Position numbers and translations under genes: made by a program. Positions 15,503 through 23,140 of a stretch of DNA of 24,698 nucleotides are shown here, one piece after another (position 1 is the stretch's first letter; each line of letters begins with the position of its first letter). The stretch spans positions 1 to 24,698 of the forward strand of contig JBBTWV010000041.1 of the NCBI GenBank assembly GCA_038062615.1, given 5' to 3'. The DNA comes from JBBTWV01 sp038062615. GTDB taxonomy: Bacteria; Patescibacteriota; Gracilibacteria; UBA1369; UM-FILTER-53-11. Under the pieces are notes generated by a model. It ran no database searches, was not told where the DNA came from, and worked only from the letters and a program-made list of their open reading frames with translations.

Positions 15503-15530
15503 ATTGTAGAGGAGCACCAAGTATTGTCAA
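15503..15530 (-). promoter_or_regulatory. Promoter of the atypical regulator gene
   Basis: Minus strand TTGACA (15525-15530), 16-base spacer, TACAAT (15503-15508). The predicted transcript start is about 40 bases before the ATG at 15455. Confidence 0.65.
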
Positions 15531-15592
15531 AAAATAATTACATGCTGTGGCCGTGGAGCTCAATTTACATCAAGACAATCTATTAAATTAGC

Positions 15593-15623
15593 TGTTGTGA
15601 TATTATGACAACATTGCTAAAAT
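15593..15623 (+). promoter_or_regulatory. rlmN promoter with overlapping palindromic operator
   Basis: TTGTGA (15595-15600), 17 bases, TAAAAT (15618-15623); the ATG at 15637 leaves a leader of only about 7 bases. A 21-base palindrome at 15593-15613 (arms TGTTGT and ACAACA, core starting GATAT) covers the -35 box and most of the spacer, an arrangement typical of a repressor site. Confidence 0.55.
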
Positions 15624-15636
15624 TTCGCTCCGTGTC

Positions 15637-16662
15637 ATGATTTCAAAACACTCACTTACCGAACTTTTTAAGACTCACCATCTGCCTGTGTACCGCGTGA
15701 AGCAGGTTTTTCATGCGATATATAAAGAAGGGGAGAGTGACTACTCTAAAATGAGTGTGTTGCCCGCTGCGGCTAAAATACTTCTTACGGAGCACGCGCC
15801 GGTTTTTTGTTTTTCCGTGGTGCGTGAAGTAGTTTCGTCCAACACCGACACGGTAAAAACTCTTTTTAAATTAAAAGATGGAAAACTCATTGAGGGCGTG
15901 TTGATGCGGTTTCGCGATGGTCGCCGTTCTGTTTGTGTCTCCAGCCAAGTAGGCTGCGGACTCAAATGCTCGTTTTGTGCCACCGGCACTATGGGATTTT
16001 TCCGCAATCTCACGGATGAAGAAATTGCCGACCAAGTTCTCTATTTTGATCAGTGGCTTAAAAAGTTTCATCACGAAAGGGTAGATCATGTCATTTTTAT
16101 GGGCATGGGTGAGCCCATGTTGAATTACGAAAGCGTGATGTCGGCCATTCGCACGCTCAATGATCCAGATGCCCTTGGAATTGCAGCCCGACATATTACG
16201 GTTTCCACTTCGGGGGTTATTCCCGGGATTGTAAAACTTAGCGATGAGGAGCTCCAAATTAATTTGGCCGTGAGTCTCCACTCACCGGATCAAGCTTTGC
16301 GCGAGAGCATCATGCCTATTGCCAAGCCCTATACCATCCCAAAACTCATGGAGGCCTTGCATGACTACGTCGAAAAAACTCATCGTCGTATTTCGTACGA
16401 GTACGTCATGCTCAAAAATATTAATGACTCGCCTCAAACGGCACGACAGCTTGGCAAACTCATTCGCGGTCAGCGCTGTCATGTAAATCTCATCCCTTAT
16501 AACGAAACGTATCTTGGATTTTCCAATTCCGGAAAATCCCGAATAGACGAGTTTCGGGAAATCGTTGAATCTTACGGCGTTCCGGTTACCGTGCGCGTCT
16601 CACTCGGGCAAGACATCAGCGCGGCTTGCGGCCAACTTGCGGTAGAGGAAAAAAGGAAATAA
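15637..16662 (+). CDS. rlmN: Dual-specificity 23S rRNA/tRNA adenine-C2 methyltransferase RlmN
   Basis: A radical-SAM enzyme that methylates A2503 of 23S rRNA and, in some bacteria, A37 of tRNA. The 341 residues carry the iron-sulfur motif CGLKCSFC (C107, C111, C114), the SAM motif MGMGEPMLNYE, and the two methyl-transfer cysteines, C100 in VCVSSQVGC and C331 in DISAACGQL. The length is slightly short of E. coli RlmN (384), mainly at the N-terminus. Cfr-type resistance enzymes share this fold, but nothing points to Cfr rather than RlmN. It is transcribed alone, divergently from the regulator gene, from a promoter with a palindrome. Confidence 0.95.
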   Translation: MISKHSLTELFKTHHLPVYRVKQVFHAIYKEGESDYSKMSVLPAAAKILLTEHAPVFCFSVVREVVSSNTDTVKTLFKLKDGKLIEGVLMRFRDGRRSVCVSSQVGCGLKCSFCATGTMGFFRNLTDEEIADQVLYFDQWLKKFHHERVDHVIFMGMGEPMLNYESVMSAIRTLNDPDALGIAARHITVSTSGVIPGIVKLSDEELQINLAVSLHSPDQALRESIMPIAKPYTIPKLMEALHDYVEKTHRRISYEYVMLKNINDSPQTARQLGKLIRGQRCHVNLIPYNETYLGFSNSGKSRIDEFREIVESYGVPVTVRVSLGQDISAACGQLAVEEKRK

Positions 16663-16681
16663 CAAACCTACCTCCTACAAA

Positions 16682-16897
16682 CTATTTGTGGCACTCCTTG
16701 CAACCGACGTTAAAGAGCACTACCAAGCCCCAAACCAAAACGATGATGGGCCAGGTCCAACCCCATGGGCTCACCAAAAAGACGCCCAGTTGTTGAAGTA
16801 ATCCAACGACACCAACCACGAGTAATGTTAGACCGGCGAGCCAGTGGCAAAGCATACTGCACGCATGGCACATATCTTTTGAACTGTGGAAAAACAT
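16682..16897 (-). CDS. Small two-helix membrane protein with Cys/His-rich ends
   Basis: A 71-residue hypothetical protein. Two hydrophobic stretches (about 19-35 and 46-63) are probably membrane helices joined by a Trp-rich turn (SPWGWTWP). Both ends carry possible metal-binding residues: MCHACSMLCHW at the N-terminus and GCKECHK at the C-terminus, which would lie on the same side of the membrane. Its stop is 19 bases from the convergent rlmN stop. A perfect TATAAT lies upstream. No family is recognised beyond a general likeness to small predicted-membrane proteins common in these genomes. Confidence 0.65.
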   Translation of the reverse strand: MFFHSSKDMCHACSMLCHWLAGLTLLVVGVVGLLQQLGVFLVSPWGWTWPIIVLVWGLVVLFNVGCKECHK

Positions 16898-16931
16898 AAA
16901 ATTAATTTAAAAAATAAATTACTTGATTTGG

Positions 16932-16937
16932 ATTATA
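16932..16937 (-). promoter_or_regulatory. Possible -10 box for the two-helix membrane protein
   Basis: TATAAT on the minus strand, about 35 bases upstream of the ATG at 16897. No convincing -35 box is found 16-18 bases further up. Confidence 0.3.
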
Positions 16938-17011
16938 CGCTTCCCCTCAATGTTCTCAGGTGTAAATCTTATTGCGAGATTGTAGAATCATCTTTTAATT
17001 TTTGGCGGCTT

Positions 17012-17027
17012 GCCTAGCGGAAGGCAG
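17012..17027. other. Short hairpin upstream of glyQS
   Basis: TGCCT and AGGCA are separated by a six-base loop in the otherwise featureless gap 16898-17047, about 20 bases before the glyQS start. It may be a reduced dispersed repeat or a leader hairpin. Confidence 0.35.
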
Positions 17028-17047
17028 GCCTGTACCTTAGAACCCGT

Positions 17048-18601
17048 ATGAAATCCTCCGTCACCATGGAAAAAATCGTCTCTCTTTGTAAGCGCCGCGG
17101 CTTTGTATTCCCCGGTTCAGAAATTTACGGCGGCTTAGCCAACACTTGGGATTACGGTCCGTACGGCGTAGAGCTCATGAATAATGTGAAGAAACTTTGG
17201 TGGTCGTATTTTATCCACCGGCGGGAGGACATGGTGGGTCTTGATGCCGCCATTCTTATGAATCCGCGGGTGTGGGAAGCTTCCGGCCACGTGACGTCTT
17301 TTTCTGATCCGCTTGTTGATTGTAAAAAATGCCACGAGAGGATTAGAGGGGATAAACTTATTGAGGAAAATTTTGGAAAGGATTTTTTTACCTGCATTGA
17401 CGACATTATCTCTGATATAGAAAAAAGAGGAGCAGAACATCCAATGGTTAAGGAAAATATTCGAACTGGAACAAATAAAGACCCCAGCTGGTGGGTCAAA
17501 GAAACACGAAGTGACCTAGAGAAGCGGAAAAAGAATTCGATTTCCGCGGTAAATTATATTTTGAAACACGATAGATCACTGAAGTGTCCAAAATGCGGTG
17601 CTTCTGATTTTACAGAATCGCGTTCGTTCAACCTTATGTTTAAAACATACCAGGGGGTGATTGAGGAAGATGCCGCAATGGTCTATTTAAGACCAGAAAC
17701 CGCGCAGGGTATTTTTGTGAATTTTAAAAATGTTCAACAGACCACGCGCAAAAAAATTCCGTTTGGAATCGGGCAGATTGGCAAGGCTTTCCGTAACGAA
17801 ATCACGCCTGGCAATTTTACCTTCCGCACCCGCGAGTTTGAGCAGATGGAAATTGAGTACTTTGTGCATGAATCTAAATGGAAAAATATCTATGATTCTT
17901 GGCGAGAAAACATGAATACTTTTTTTGTTCAAGAGCTGGGATTTAAAAAAGATAACATGCGCTGGAGACAGCATGATAAAGACGAATTATCGCACTACTC
18001 AAAGGAAACTTGGGATATTGAGTATCAGTTCCCGTTTGGCTGGGGCGAGTTGTGGGGTATTGCTTACAGAACGGATTATGACCTCAAACAGCACGAGGAG
18101 TTTTCCGGTGAAAAATTAGAATATTTGGACCCGGAAACCAATGAAAAATTTGTGCCGCACTGCATCGAACCCACATTTGGAGTGACTCGCACGGTTTTGG
18201 TGGCGCTTTTGGAGGCCTATGACGAAGATCAGGTATTTACTGAAAAACCGGGTAAAACGCCCCAGGAGAGTGTGGAGACGCGTGTCGTTATGCGGTTTTC
18301 TCCAAAGTTAGCTCCGGTAAAGGCCGCCGTTTTACCTCTCATGAAAAAAGAACCGCTTGGGCCAAAAGCTCGTGAAATCTTCCAGCTTTTAGCAAAGCAT
18401 TTTGTAGTGGAGTACGACGAGAGCGGCTCCGTGGGCAAGCGCTACCGCCGCCAAGACGAAATCGGTACGCCGTACTGTTTTACCGTGGACTTCCAGACTC
18501 TCGAAGACGATACGGTAACGGTTCGTGATCGGGATACCATGAAGCAGGAAAGAGTGAATGTAAAAGAGATTCTCTCTTTTTTACAGGACAAAACAAGGTG
18601 A
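17048..18601 (+). CDS. glyQS: Glycyl-tRNA synthetase, single-chain dimeric type
   Basis: A class II enzyme that charges tRNA-Gly. The 517 residues match the one-chain type found in Gram-positives, archaea and CPR bacteria, not the two-chain GlyQ/GlyS type. Motifs: GGLANTWDYGPYGVELMNNV near the N-terminus, ETAQGIFVNFKNVQ, class II motif 2 in KAFRNEITPGNFTFRTREFE (about 240-265), and motif 3 in EPTFGVTRTVLVALLEAY. CKKCH and CPKCG pairs may bind zinc. The anticodon-binding domain fills the last 100 residues. The start at 17048 has no Shine-Dalgarno. It stands alone between the membrane miniprotein and the next plus-strand gene. Confidence 0.97.
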   Translation: MKSSVTMEKIVSLCKRRGFVFPGSEIYGGLANTWDYGPYGVELMNNVKKLWWSYFIHRREDMVGLDAAILMNPRVWEASGHVTSFSDPLVDCKKCHERIRGDKLIEENFGKDFFTCIDDIISDIEKRGAEHPMVKENIRTGTNKDPSWWVKETRSDLEKRKKNSISAVNYILKHDRSLKCPKCGASDFTESRSFNLMFKTYQGVIEEDAAMVYLRPETAQGIFVNFKNVQQTTRKKIPFGIGQIGKAFRNEITPGNFTFRTREFEQMEIEYFVHESKWKNIYDSWRENMNTFFVQELGFKKDNMRWRQHDKDELSHYSKETWDIEYQFPFGWGELWGIAYRTDYDLKQHEEFSGEKLEYLDPETNEKFVPHCIEPTFGVTRTVLVALLEAYDEDQVFTEKPGKTPQESVETRVVMRFSPKLAPVKAAVLPLMKKEPLGPKAREIFQLLAKHFVVEYDESGSVGKRYRRQDEIGTPYCFTVDFQTLEDDTVTVRDRDTMKQERVNVKEILSFLQDKTR

Positions 18602-18639
18602 GGAACATACTTGTAACACTCCTCATCGGTCTCATCAAT

Positions 18640-18667
18640 TTGACATAAACTAAAAAAGAAATACAAT
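18640..18667 (+). promoter_or_regulatory. Strong promoter giving a probable leaderless transcript
   Basis: TTGACA (18640-18645), 16 bases, TACAAT (18662-18667). The ATG at 18676 is 9 bases after the -10 box, so the transcript should start at or next to the start codon. Confidence 0.7.
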
Positions 18668-18675
18668 ATCTGCTC

Positions 18676-19305
18676 ATGCCACCACCACTATTTAATCGAG
18701 TTGATGAAGAGGATGAAGAGGAAGACTACGGTGGACATGCCATCGGGATGTTGGTAGCTGCCGCCGTATTGGCAACCGGGGTAGCTTCGTACAAATTGGC
18801 CGCTTGTATGAATATTGACGGTGTCAAAACATCGGGTGCTGTGGAAGAAATGATTCTTTCCGCACGGGATTCTATACGGCGCCCGCACGCTATTCAATGC
18901 ATGCCGCATAATGATGATCTTCCCCGTTCTCCATCAAACGTCATCTGCGGGATTACGGAGCTAGACAGCAATCGTCAGCATTTTTTTATCCGTTCTTTAA
19001 ATGCGGTTGATTCAACAAAGATGGTTTATCCGGAGGCCATAACCGTGACGGCACATGAGGAGGTAGGTGATGCCATGATCCATGGTTTTAGCGTCGCTTT
19101 CGGAACTGATTCGAATGACGGCAATTTCTGCGGCATCGCGAGAGGACAGGCAAAGGCGAGGCTTTTTCCTCAGGCGGCATGTGAGGCTATAGATGAATTG
19201 ATCCGTGAATTTCTCGAAGAACTTCTTAAAAATTTGGAAGTGCCAACTCCGGTTCCAACGCTCAAACCTACCCCTCTTTCAACTACCGCAACGAGCCGTG
19301 AATGA
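18676..19305 (+). CDS. Hypothetical single-pass membrane protein
   Basis: A 209-residue protein of no recognised family. An acidic N-terminus (DEEDEEEDYGG, 10-20) precedes one membrane helix at about 23-45 (IGMLVAAAVLATGVASYKLA). The rest contains four further Cys residues (one near 44 at the helix end, others in the soluble part) and ends in a Pro/Thr-rich tail (VPTPVPTLKPTPLS). The middle segment, MVYPEAITVTAHEEVGDAM, and the helical C-terminal part (AIDELIREFLEELLKNLE) look folded. It has its own strong promoter and converges on the secreted-protein pair with only 3 bases between stops. An N-in, C-out orientation is likely. Confidence 0.7.
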   Translation: MPPPLFNRVDEEDEEEDYGGHAIGMLVAAAVLATGVASYKLAACMNIDGVKTSGAVEEMILSARDSIRRPHAIQCMPHNDDLPRSPSNVICGITELDSNRQHFFIRSLNAVDSTKMVYPEAITVTAHEEVGDAMIHGFSVAFGTDSNDGNFCGIARGQAKARLFPQAACEAIDELIREFLEELLKNLEVPTPVPTLKPTPLSTTATSRE

Positions 19306-19308
19306 CAC

Positions 19309-19872
19309 TTATTGCACCTTCCACACGTTGTTCTTGGGTCTCACGCGAATGCCGTACGTCTTCATTTTTTCTGGGAACTTCGTTTTAATGTAGCTGCCAG
19401 AACCACCCTTACCATAGTCTCCAGAAGGGCTTACATCACAGGTAACTCCGCGCTTTTTCACCGCTTCAAATTCGTGAGGATAGAAGGTAAAAGTGAACGG
19501 CACTGAAAAATCCTTAGGTCCTTCGATTTCCATCGCTTCCTCATCCAAAATGGAGAGGTCGCGTTCTTCTTCAAAGAGATATTTGTACCCGCCGCGTCGT
19601 TTGAGCCGATTCATGCGGCAGTGAATATTGAACGCATAATCTTGCCCGAGGGTAATAAAATCGCCTTCGTAGTGAAAATCCACATTTATTTTGAGGAGCT
19701 TGTTTTCACCGTCCGTAAATATTTCCGGCATCCACGTAAAGGATTTAATGGTCATGGTGCCAAGCGATGCTGGCTCCTCAGAAAGGCCTTCTTCAAAAGC
19801 TGTCGCATGATTGGCAGATGCTCCCAGTGGCAATAACAAAAAAATGAGACTGGCGGCGAGAATTTTTTTCAT
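19309..19872 (-). CDS. Secreted protein of unknown family, paralogue 1
   Basis: A 187-residue protein with a signal peptide (MKKILAASLIFLLLPLGASA, likely cut near 20). The mature part appears mainly beta: TMTIKSFTW, GENKLLKINVDFHYEGDF, FNIHC, IEGPKDFSVPFTF and TKFPEKM. It has two Cys (in FNIHC and GVTCDV) that could form a disulfide. It is clearly related to the next gene upstream (19908-20480), sharing GENKLLK, FHYEGDF, KYLF.E.RDL and IEGPKDFS, so the two arose by tandem duplication. The gap between them is 35 bases and they are probably co-transcribed. No known domain was recognised. Confidence 0.8.
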   Translation of the reverse strand: MKKILAASLIFLLLPLGASANHATAFEEGLSEEPASLGTMTIKSFTWMPEIFTDGENKLLKINVDFHYEGDFITLGQDYAFNIHCRMNRLKRRGGYKYLFEEERDLSILDEEAMEIEGPKDFSVPFTFTFYPHEFEAVKKRGVTCDVSPSGDYGKGGSGSYIKTKFPEKMKTYGIRVRPKNNVWKVQ

Positions 19873-19907
19873 AAAATGGAAATTAAATGATAAGAATTTT
19901 TTGAAGA

Positions 19908-20480
19908 TTATTTAAGTTTTTTCCAAGTGTTCCCTTGTGCTTTAAAGCGATTTCTGTACCTTTCCGTTTCGGGTGCAAATTTTGTTGTCACATAATCATC
20001 ATTGGAGTAGCCAAAACTGCAGTTCACCGTGCGTTTGGAAGCCACGGCAAATTCACCGGGTGTAAAGGTGAGCACAAACGTATGTGAAAAATCTTTTGGA
20101 CCTTCTATGACATTATCGTCCAGGCCGAGCCGTGGCGAGGCTACTGTATTACTGCGCCCAAGGGGCGCATCTTCTTCTAAAATAAGGTCTCGGATTTCAT
20201 AAAAAAGATACTTGGTGCCTCCTCGCGTATTGCGAGTGATGCTGCAAGAAATATTAAAATTGTATTCCGACCCCAGCCCGACTTCCAAAAAATCGCCTTC
20301 GTAATGAAAGTTCACTTTTGCTTTGAGGAGCTTGTTTTCTCCTTCAGAAGTGGCTCCTCGCGACCATTCAACCGAGCGGATGGTCATGGTATTGGCAGGC
20401 GTTTCTGTGGTATCAGCCGCCAAGGCCAATGAACTTGTCCCCATGGCAAAAATTCCAAGAATGATGATGTACTTTTTCAT
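19908..20480 (-). CDS. Secreted protein of unknown family, paralogue 2
   Basis: A 190-residue paralogue of 19309-19872. The start at 20480 (MKKYIIILGIF) puts a signal peptide first (cleavage probable after SLALA); an in-frame start at 20537 would hide it behind 19 residues. Conserved blocks are TMTIRSVEW, GENKLLKAKVNFHYEGDF, FNISC, KYLFYEIRDL, IEGPKDFSHTFVLTF and TKFAPE. The two conserved Cys are in FNISC and TVNCSF. It differs from its paralogue by a longer insert before IEGPKDFS (with APLGRSNTVASPRLGLD). It is divergent from the ATPase gene, 80 bases away, and is the first gene of its unit. The role is unknown; beta-rich secreted domain is as far as the sequence goes. Confidence 0.82.
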   Translation of the reverse strand: MKKYIIILGIFAMGTSSLALAADTTETPANTMTIRSVEWSRGATSEGENKLLKAKVNFHYEGDFLEVGLGSEYNFNISCSITRNTRGGTKYLFYEIRDLILEEDAPLGRSNTVASPRLGLDDNVIEGPKDFSHTFVLTFTPGEFAVASKRTVNCSFGYSNDDYVTTKFAPETERYRNRFKAQGNTWKKLK

Positions 20481-20503
20481 AGTGACTATAAGATTAAGAT
20501 AGG

Positions 20504-20532
20504 TTGTTAGAATGCCACTTTTCTGATACAAT
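20504..20532 (+). promoter_or_regulatory. Promoter of the VirD4-like ATPase gene
   Basis: TTGTTA (20504-20509), 17 bases, TACAAT (20527-20532). The ATG at 20561 is 28 bases downstream. The reading frame continues back to a TTG inside this -35 box, which is why a longer start was rejected. Confidence 0.6.
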
Positions 20533-20560
20533 ATCAAGATTAAATAAAAACAAAAGCCCT

Positions 20561-23128
20561 ATGCAGGTTTTTACTTTGGAGTTTTGGCGACAGGTTGGTT
20601 CCAGCGGATTGGTGAATTTTCTCAAAGACTACCCTTTAGAGACTCTTTTCGGAATCGTTGGGCTTATTATTGCCTGGAGTATTTTTGTAGAAATGTTCCG
20701 GTATGCATGGCATCGGCTCATTAATGAGCGTGGTTTGGTGTACATGCAGATCACCATGCCGAGAGAGGACTCTCAAAAAGACAAAGAAAAACAAGTTGAA
20801 AAGGATTTTCGTGAAAAGATCGGCATTATGGAGCAGCTTTTTAGGAGTTTGTACGAAGTTCGGGAACTTTCCATCCGCAATATCGTGAGGCGGTTTATTT
20901 TTAATCACAATATTATTTCGTTTGAAATTGTGGCGCAAGATAAGTATGTCAATTTTTATGTCGTCGTTCCGCAGGAATACCAGAGCATTGTGGAAAAACA
21001 AATTACTTCGTATTACCACGACGCTGATATTCAAATTGCGAAACCATATCTCGCCAAAAAACCTGGTACCAAAACCATCGCTTATTACGCGTATGAAAAA
21101 ATGTCTGATTGGTTTCCGGTAAAAACCTATAAGACGATTGAGAATGATCCGCTCAACAGTATGACCAACGTGCTTTCTAAGTTATCGGATGATGAGACCG
21201 CTGTGGTGCAACTCATGATTCGGCCAAGAAATGGAAGATGGCGCAAAAAAGCGGAAGATTTTGGCACTGCCATGATGAAGGGAAAAGAGAAGACGAGTTT
21301 CTTTCAAAAAATACCAATCGTGAGTCATATCCACACGTTCCTTGTCATGATCTTTTTTGGCTACGACCGAGCCAAGGAAACCACAAGTGAGCCTGGTGCC
21401 AGTCATGGTGATGCGTATGTGCGTATGCTCCAGACCAAAGAAGAAGTGGCCAAACAGATTGGGCACAAGTCCCAGCAAGATGGTTTTGATACGGTCATAC
21501 GTCTCATTGTCTCAGCCAAAACAGGCAAGCGCTCCGCGGAAATCATGAACGACTGCATTGTTTCGCTCAGTCTTTTCAAAGACCCTTCCATGAATTATTT
21601 CCAAACGCGGCGTATTCTTCCCATTCACGCCATCAACAGTCCTTGGATGATGCATAATTTTCAGCATCGTATTTTTAGATGGGGCGAGAAAAAATCCATT
21701 ATGGTTCCGGAGGAACTGGCATCTTTTTTTCATTTTCCAAACAGCCATTACAATTACACGCCTATTATTAAATGGCTTCAATATAAGGTTTTACCGGCAC
21801 CCATTGAGCTTCCCACGGAGGGTCTGCTTTTGGGGCATAACGTCTATCGTGGGGTGAAACGCGAGGTGCGCATCATGCGCAAAGATCGCATGCGTCATCA
21901 CTATGTTATTGGTCAGACGGGTACTGGTAAATCCGTCTTTTTAGGATGGATGGCTCGGCAGGATATTATCAATGGCGAAGGCCTTTGTGTGGTGGATCCT
22001 CACGGCGATCTTATTGATGACATTTTAAAATATGTGCCGAAGGAGCGGGCACGGGATGTGGTCATTTTTGATCCATCCGACCAAGATCGCCCGATGGGAC
22101 TCAATATTTTGGAGGCGCACACGCCGCAGCAGCGCGACATGGCTTCCAGCCAAGCGACGGAAATTTTCTTAAAATTATTCGGTGATGAGATTTTTGGTCC
22201 GCGCATTCAGCATTATTTTAGAAATGCCTGCTTAACGCTCATGGAAGATGAAGAAGAAGGTGCGACGCTTATTGATGTGCCGCGCATCTTTGTGGATGAC
22301 GAGTTCATGAAATATAAAGTCACCAAAGTGACGAACCCGGTGGTGAGATCTTTCTGGGAGCATGAATATGCCAGCACCGGCGAGCGCGAACGCCAAGAAA
22401 TGATCCCGTACTTCTCGGCTAAATTCGGTCCATTTATTACGAATACGATTATGCGTAACACCATTGGTCAGACACGCAGCGCGTTTGATTTCCGCGAGGT
22501 TATGGATAGCGGAAAAATCCTGCTCATAAAACTTTCCAAAGGTTCCATTGGGGATCTTAATACGCAGTTACTCGGTCTCGTCATTGTGGCGCGTTTGCAA
22601 ATGGCGGCCATGAGCCGTGTGGATATTCCTGAAGAAAAACGAAAAGACTTTTACCTCTATGTGGATGAGTTCCAGAACTTTGCCACGGACAGTTTTTGCT
22701 CCATTCTTTCGGAGGCCAGAAAATATCACCTTGGGCTCATTATGGCTCATCAATATATTAATCAATTGGTCGTTTCTAAATTCGGCAACACCAGCAGCCA
22801 GATTCGCGATGCCGTTTTTGGTAACGTCGGCACCATGATGTCATTTAAAATCGGTGCTGAGGATGCCGAGTACATGGCTAAAGAATACGCACCCGTGCTT
22901 ACAGAGCAGGATGTCATTGGTATTGCTAACTACAAAGCCTACATCAAACTCAATATTAAAAATTCCACCACTCGGCCGTTTTCACTGGAATCTATTTGGA
23001 GTGAAGAGGGCAAGAGCGACAAAATTGCCCAAATTTTGCATCAATATTCCCGCATGAAGTACGGCCGCAAGCGCGAATTTGTAGACCAGGAAATTGAGGC
23101 GAGAATTGGAATTGATGCGGGAAAATAA
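20561..23128 (+). CDS. Membrane-anchored VirD4/TraG-like ATPase (type IV secretion/conjugation coupling family)
   Basis: An 855-residue ATPase. One membrane segment is seen at about 27-47 (LETLFGIVGLIIAWSIFVEMF), then a 350-residue N-terminal region of a type common in CPR genomes. The motor follows: Walker A GQTGTGKS at 451-458, CVVDPHGDLIDDI, Walker B FYLYVDEFQNF with Glu near 703, and sensor motif MAHQYINQL. This places it in the TraG/VirD4/HerA group of DNA- or protein-pumping hexameric ATPases. No relaxase or VirB genes are in the window, so conjugation is not shown; DNA uptake, secretion or a chromosomal role are alternatives. A hypothetical gene follows after 12 bases. Confidence 0.88.
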   Translation: MQVFTLEFWRQVGSSGLVNFLKDYPLETLFGIVGLIIAWSIFVEMFRYAWHRLINERGLVYMQITMPREDSQKDKEKQVEKDFREKIGIMEQLFRSLYEVRELSIRNIVRRFIFNHNIISFEIVAQDKYVNFYVVVPQEYQSIVEKQITSYYHDADIQIAKPYLAKKPGTKTIAYYAYEKMSDWFPVKTYKTIENDPLNSMTNVLSKLSDDETAVVQLMIRPRNGRWRKKAEDFGTAMMKGKEKTSFFQKIPIVSHIHTFLVMIFFGYDRAKETTSEPGASHGDAYVRMLQTKEEVAKQIGHKSQQDGFDTVIRLIVSAKTGKRSAEIMNDCIVSLSLFKDPSMNYFQTRRILPIHAINSPWMMHNFQHRIFRWGEKKSIMVPEELASFFHFPNSHYNYTPIIKWLQYKVLPAPIELPTEGLLLGHNVYRGVKREVRIMRKDRMRHHYVIGQTGTGKSVFLGWMARQDIINGEGLCVVDPHGDLIDDILKYVPKERARDVVIFDPSDQDRPMGLNILEAHTPQQRDMASSQATEIFLKLFGDEIFGPRIQHYFRNACLTLMEDEEEGATLIDVPRIFVDDEFMKYKVTKVTNPVVRSFWEHEYASTGERERQEMIPYFSAKFGPFITNTIMRNTIGQTRSAFDFREVMDSGKILLIKLSKGSIGDLNTQLLGLVIVARLQMAAMSRVDIPEEKRKDFYLYVDEFQNFATDSFCSILSEARKYHLGLIMAHQYINQLVVSKFGNTSSQIRDAVFGNVGTMMSFKIGAEDAEYMAKEYAPVLTEQDVIGIANYKAYIKLNIKNSTTRPFSLESIWSEEGKSDKIAQILHQYSRMKYGRKREFVDQEIEARIGIDAGK

Positions 23129-23140
23129 TAAGTTCGGTTA

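Noticed and set aside
15637..16662. Cfr-type antibiotic-resistance methyltransferase
   Set aside because: The housekeeping context gives no reason to prefer Cfr, and the gene has normal RlmN motifs.
20504..20560. Longer N-terminus for the ATPase starting at TTG 20504
   Set aside because: This TTG is part of the -35 box, and the 19 extra residues are not plausible; the ATG at 20561 follows the promoter properly.
20561..23128. Integrative conjugative element
   Set aside because: Only one coupling-protein-like ATPase is present, with no relaxase, integrase, attachment site or mating-pore gene in the window.
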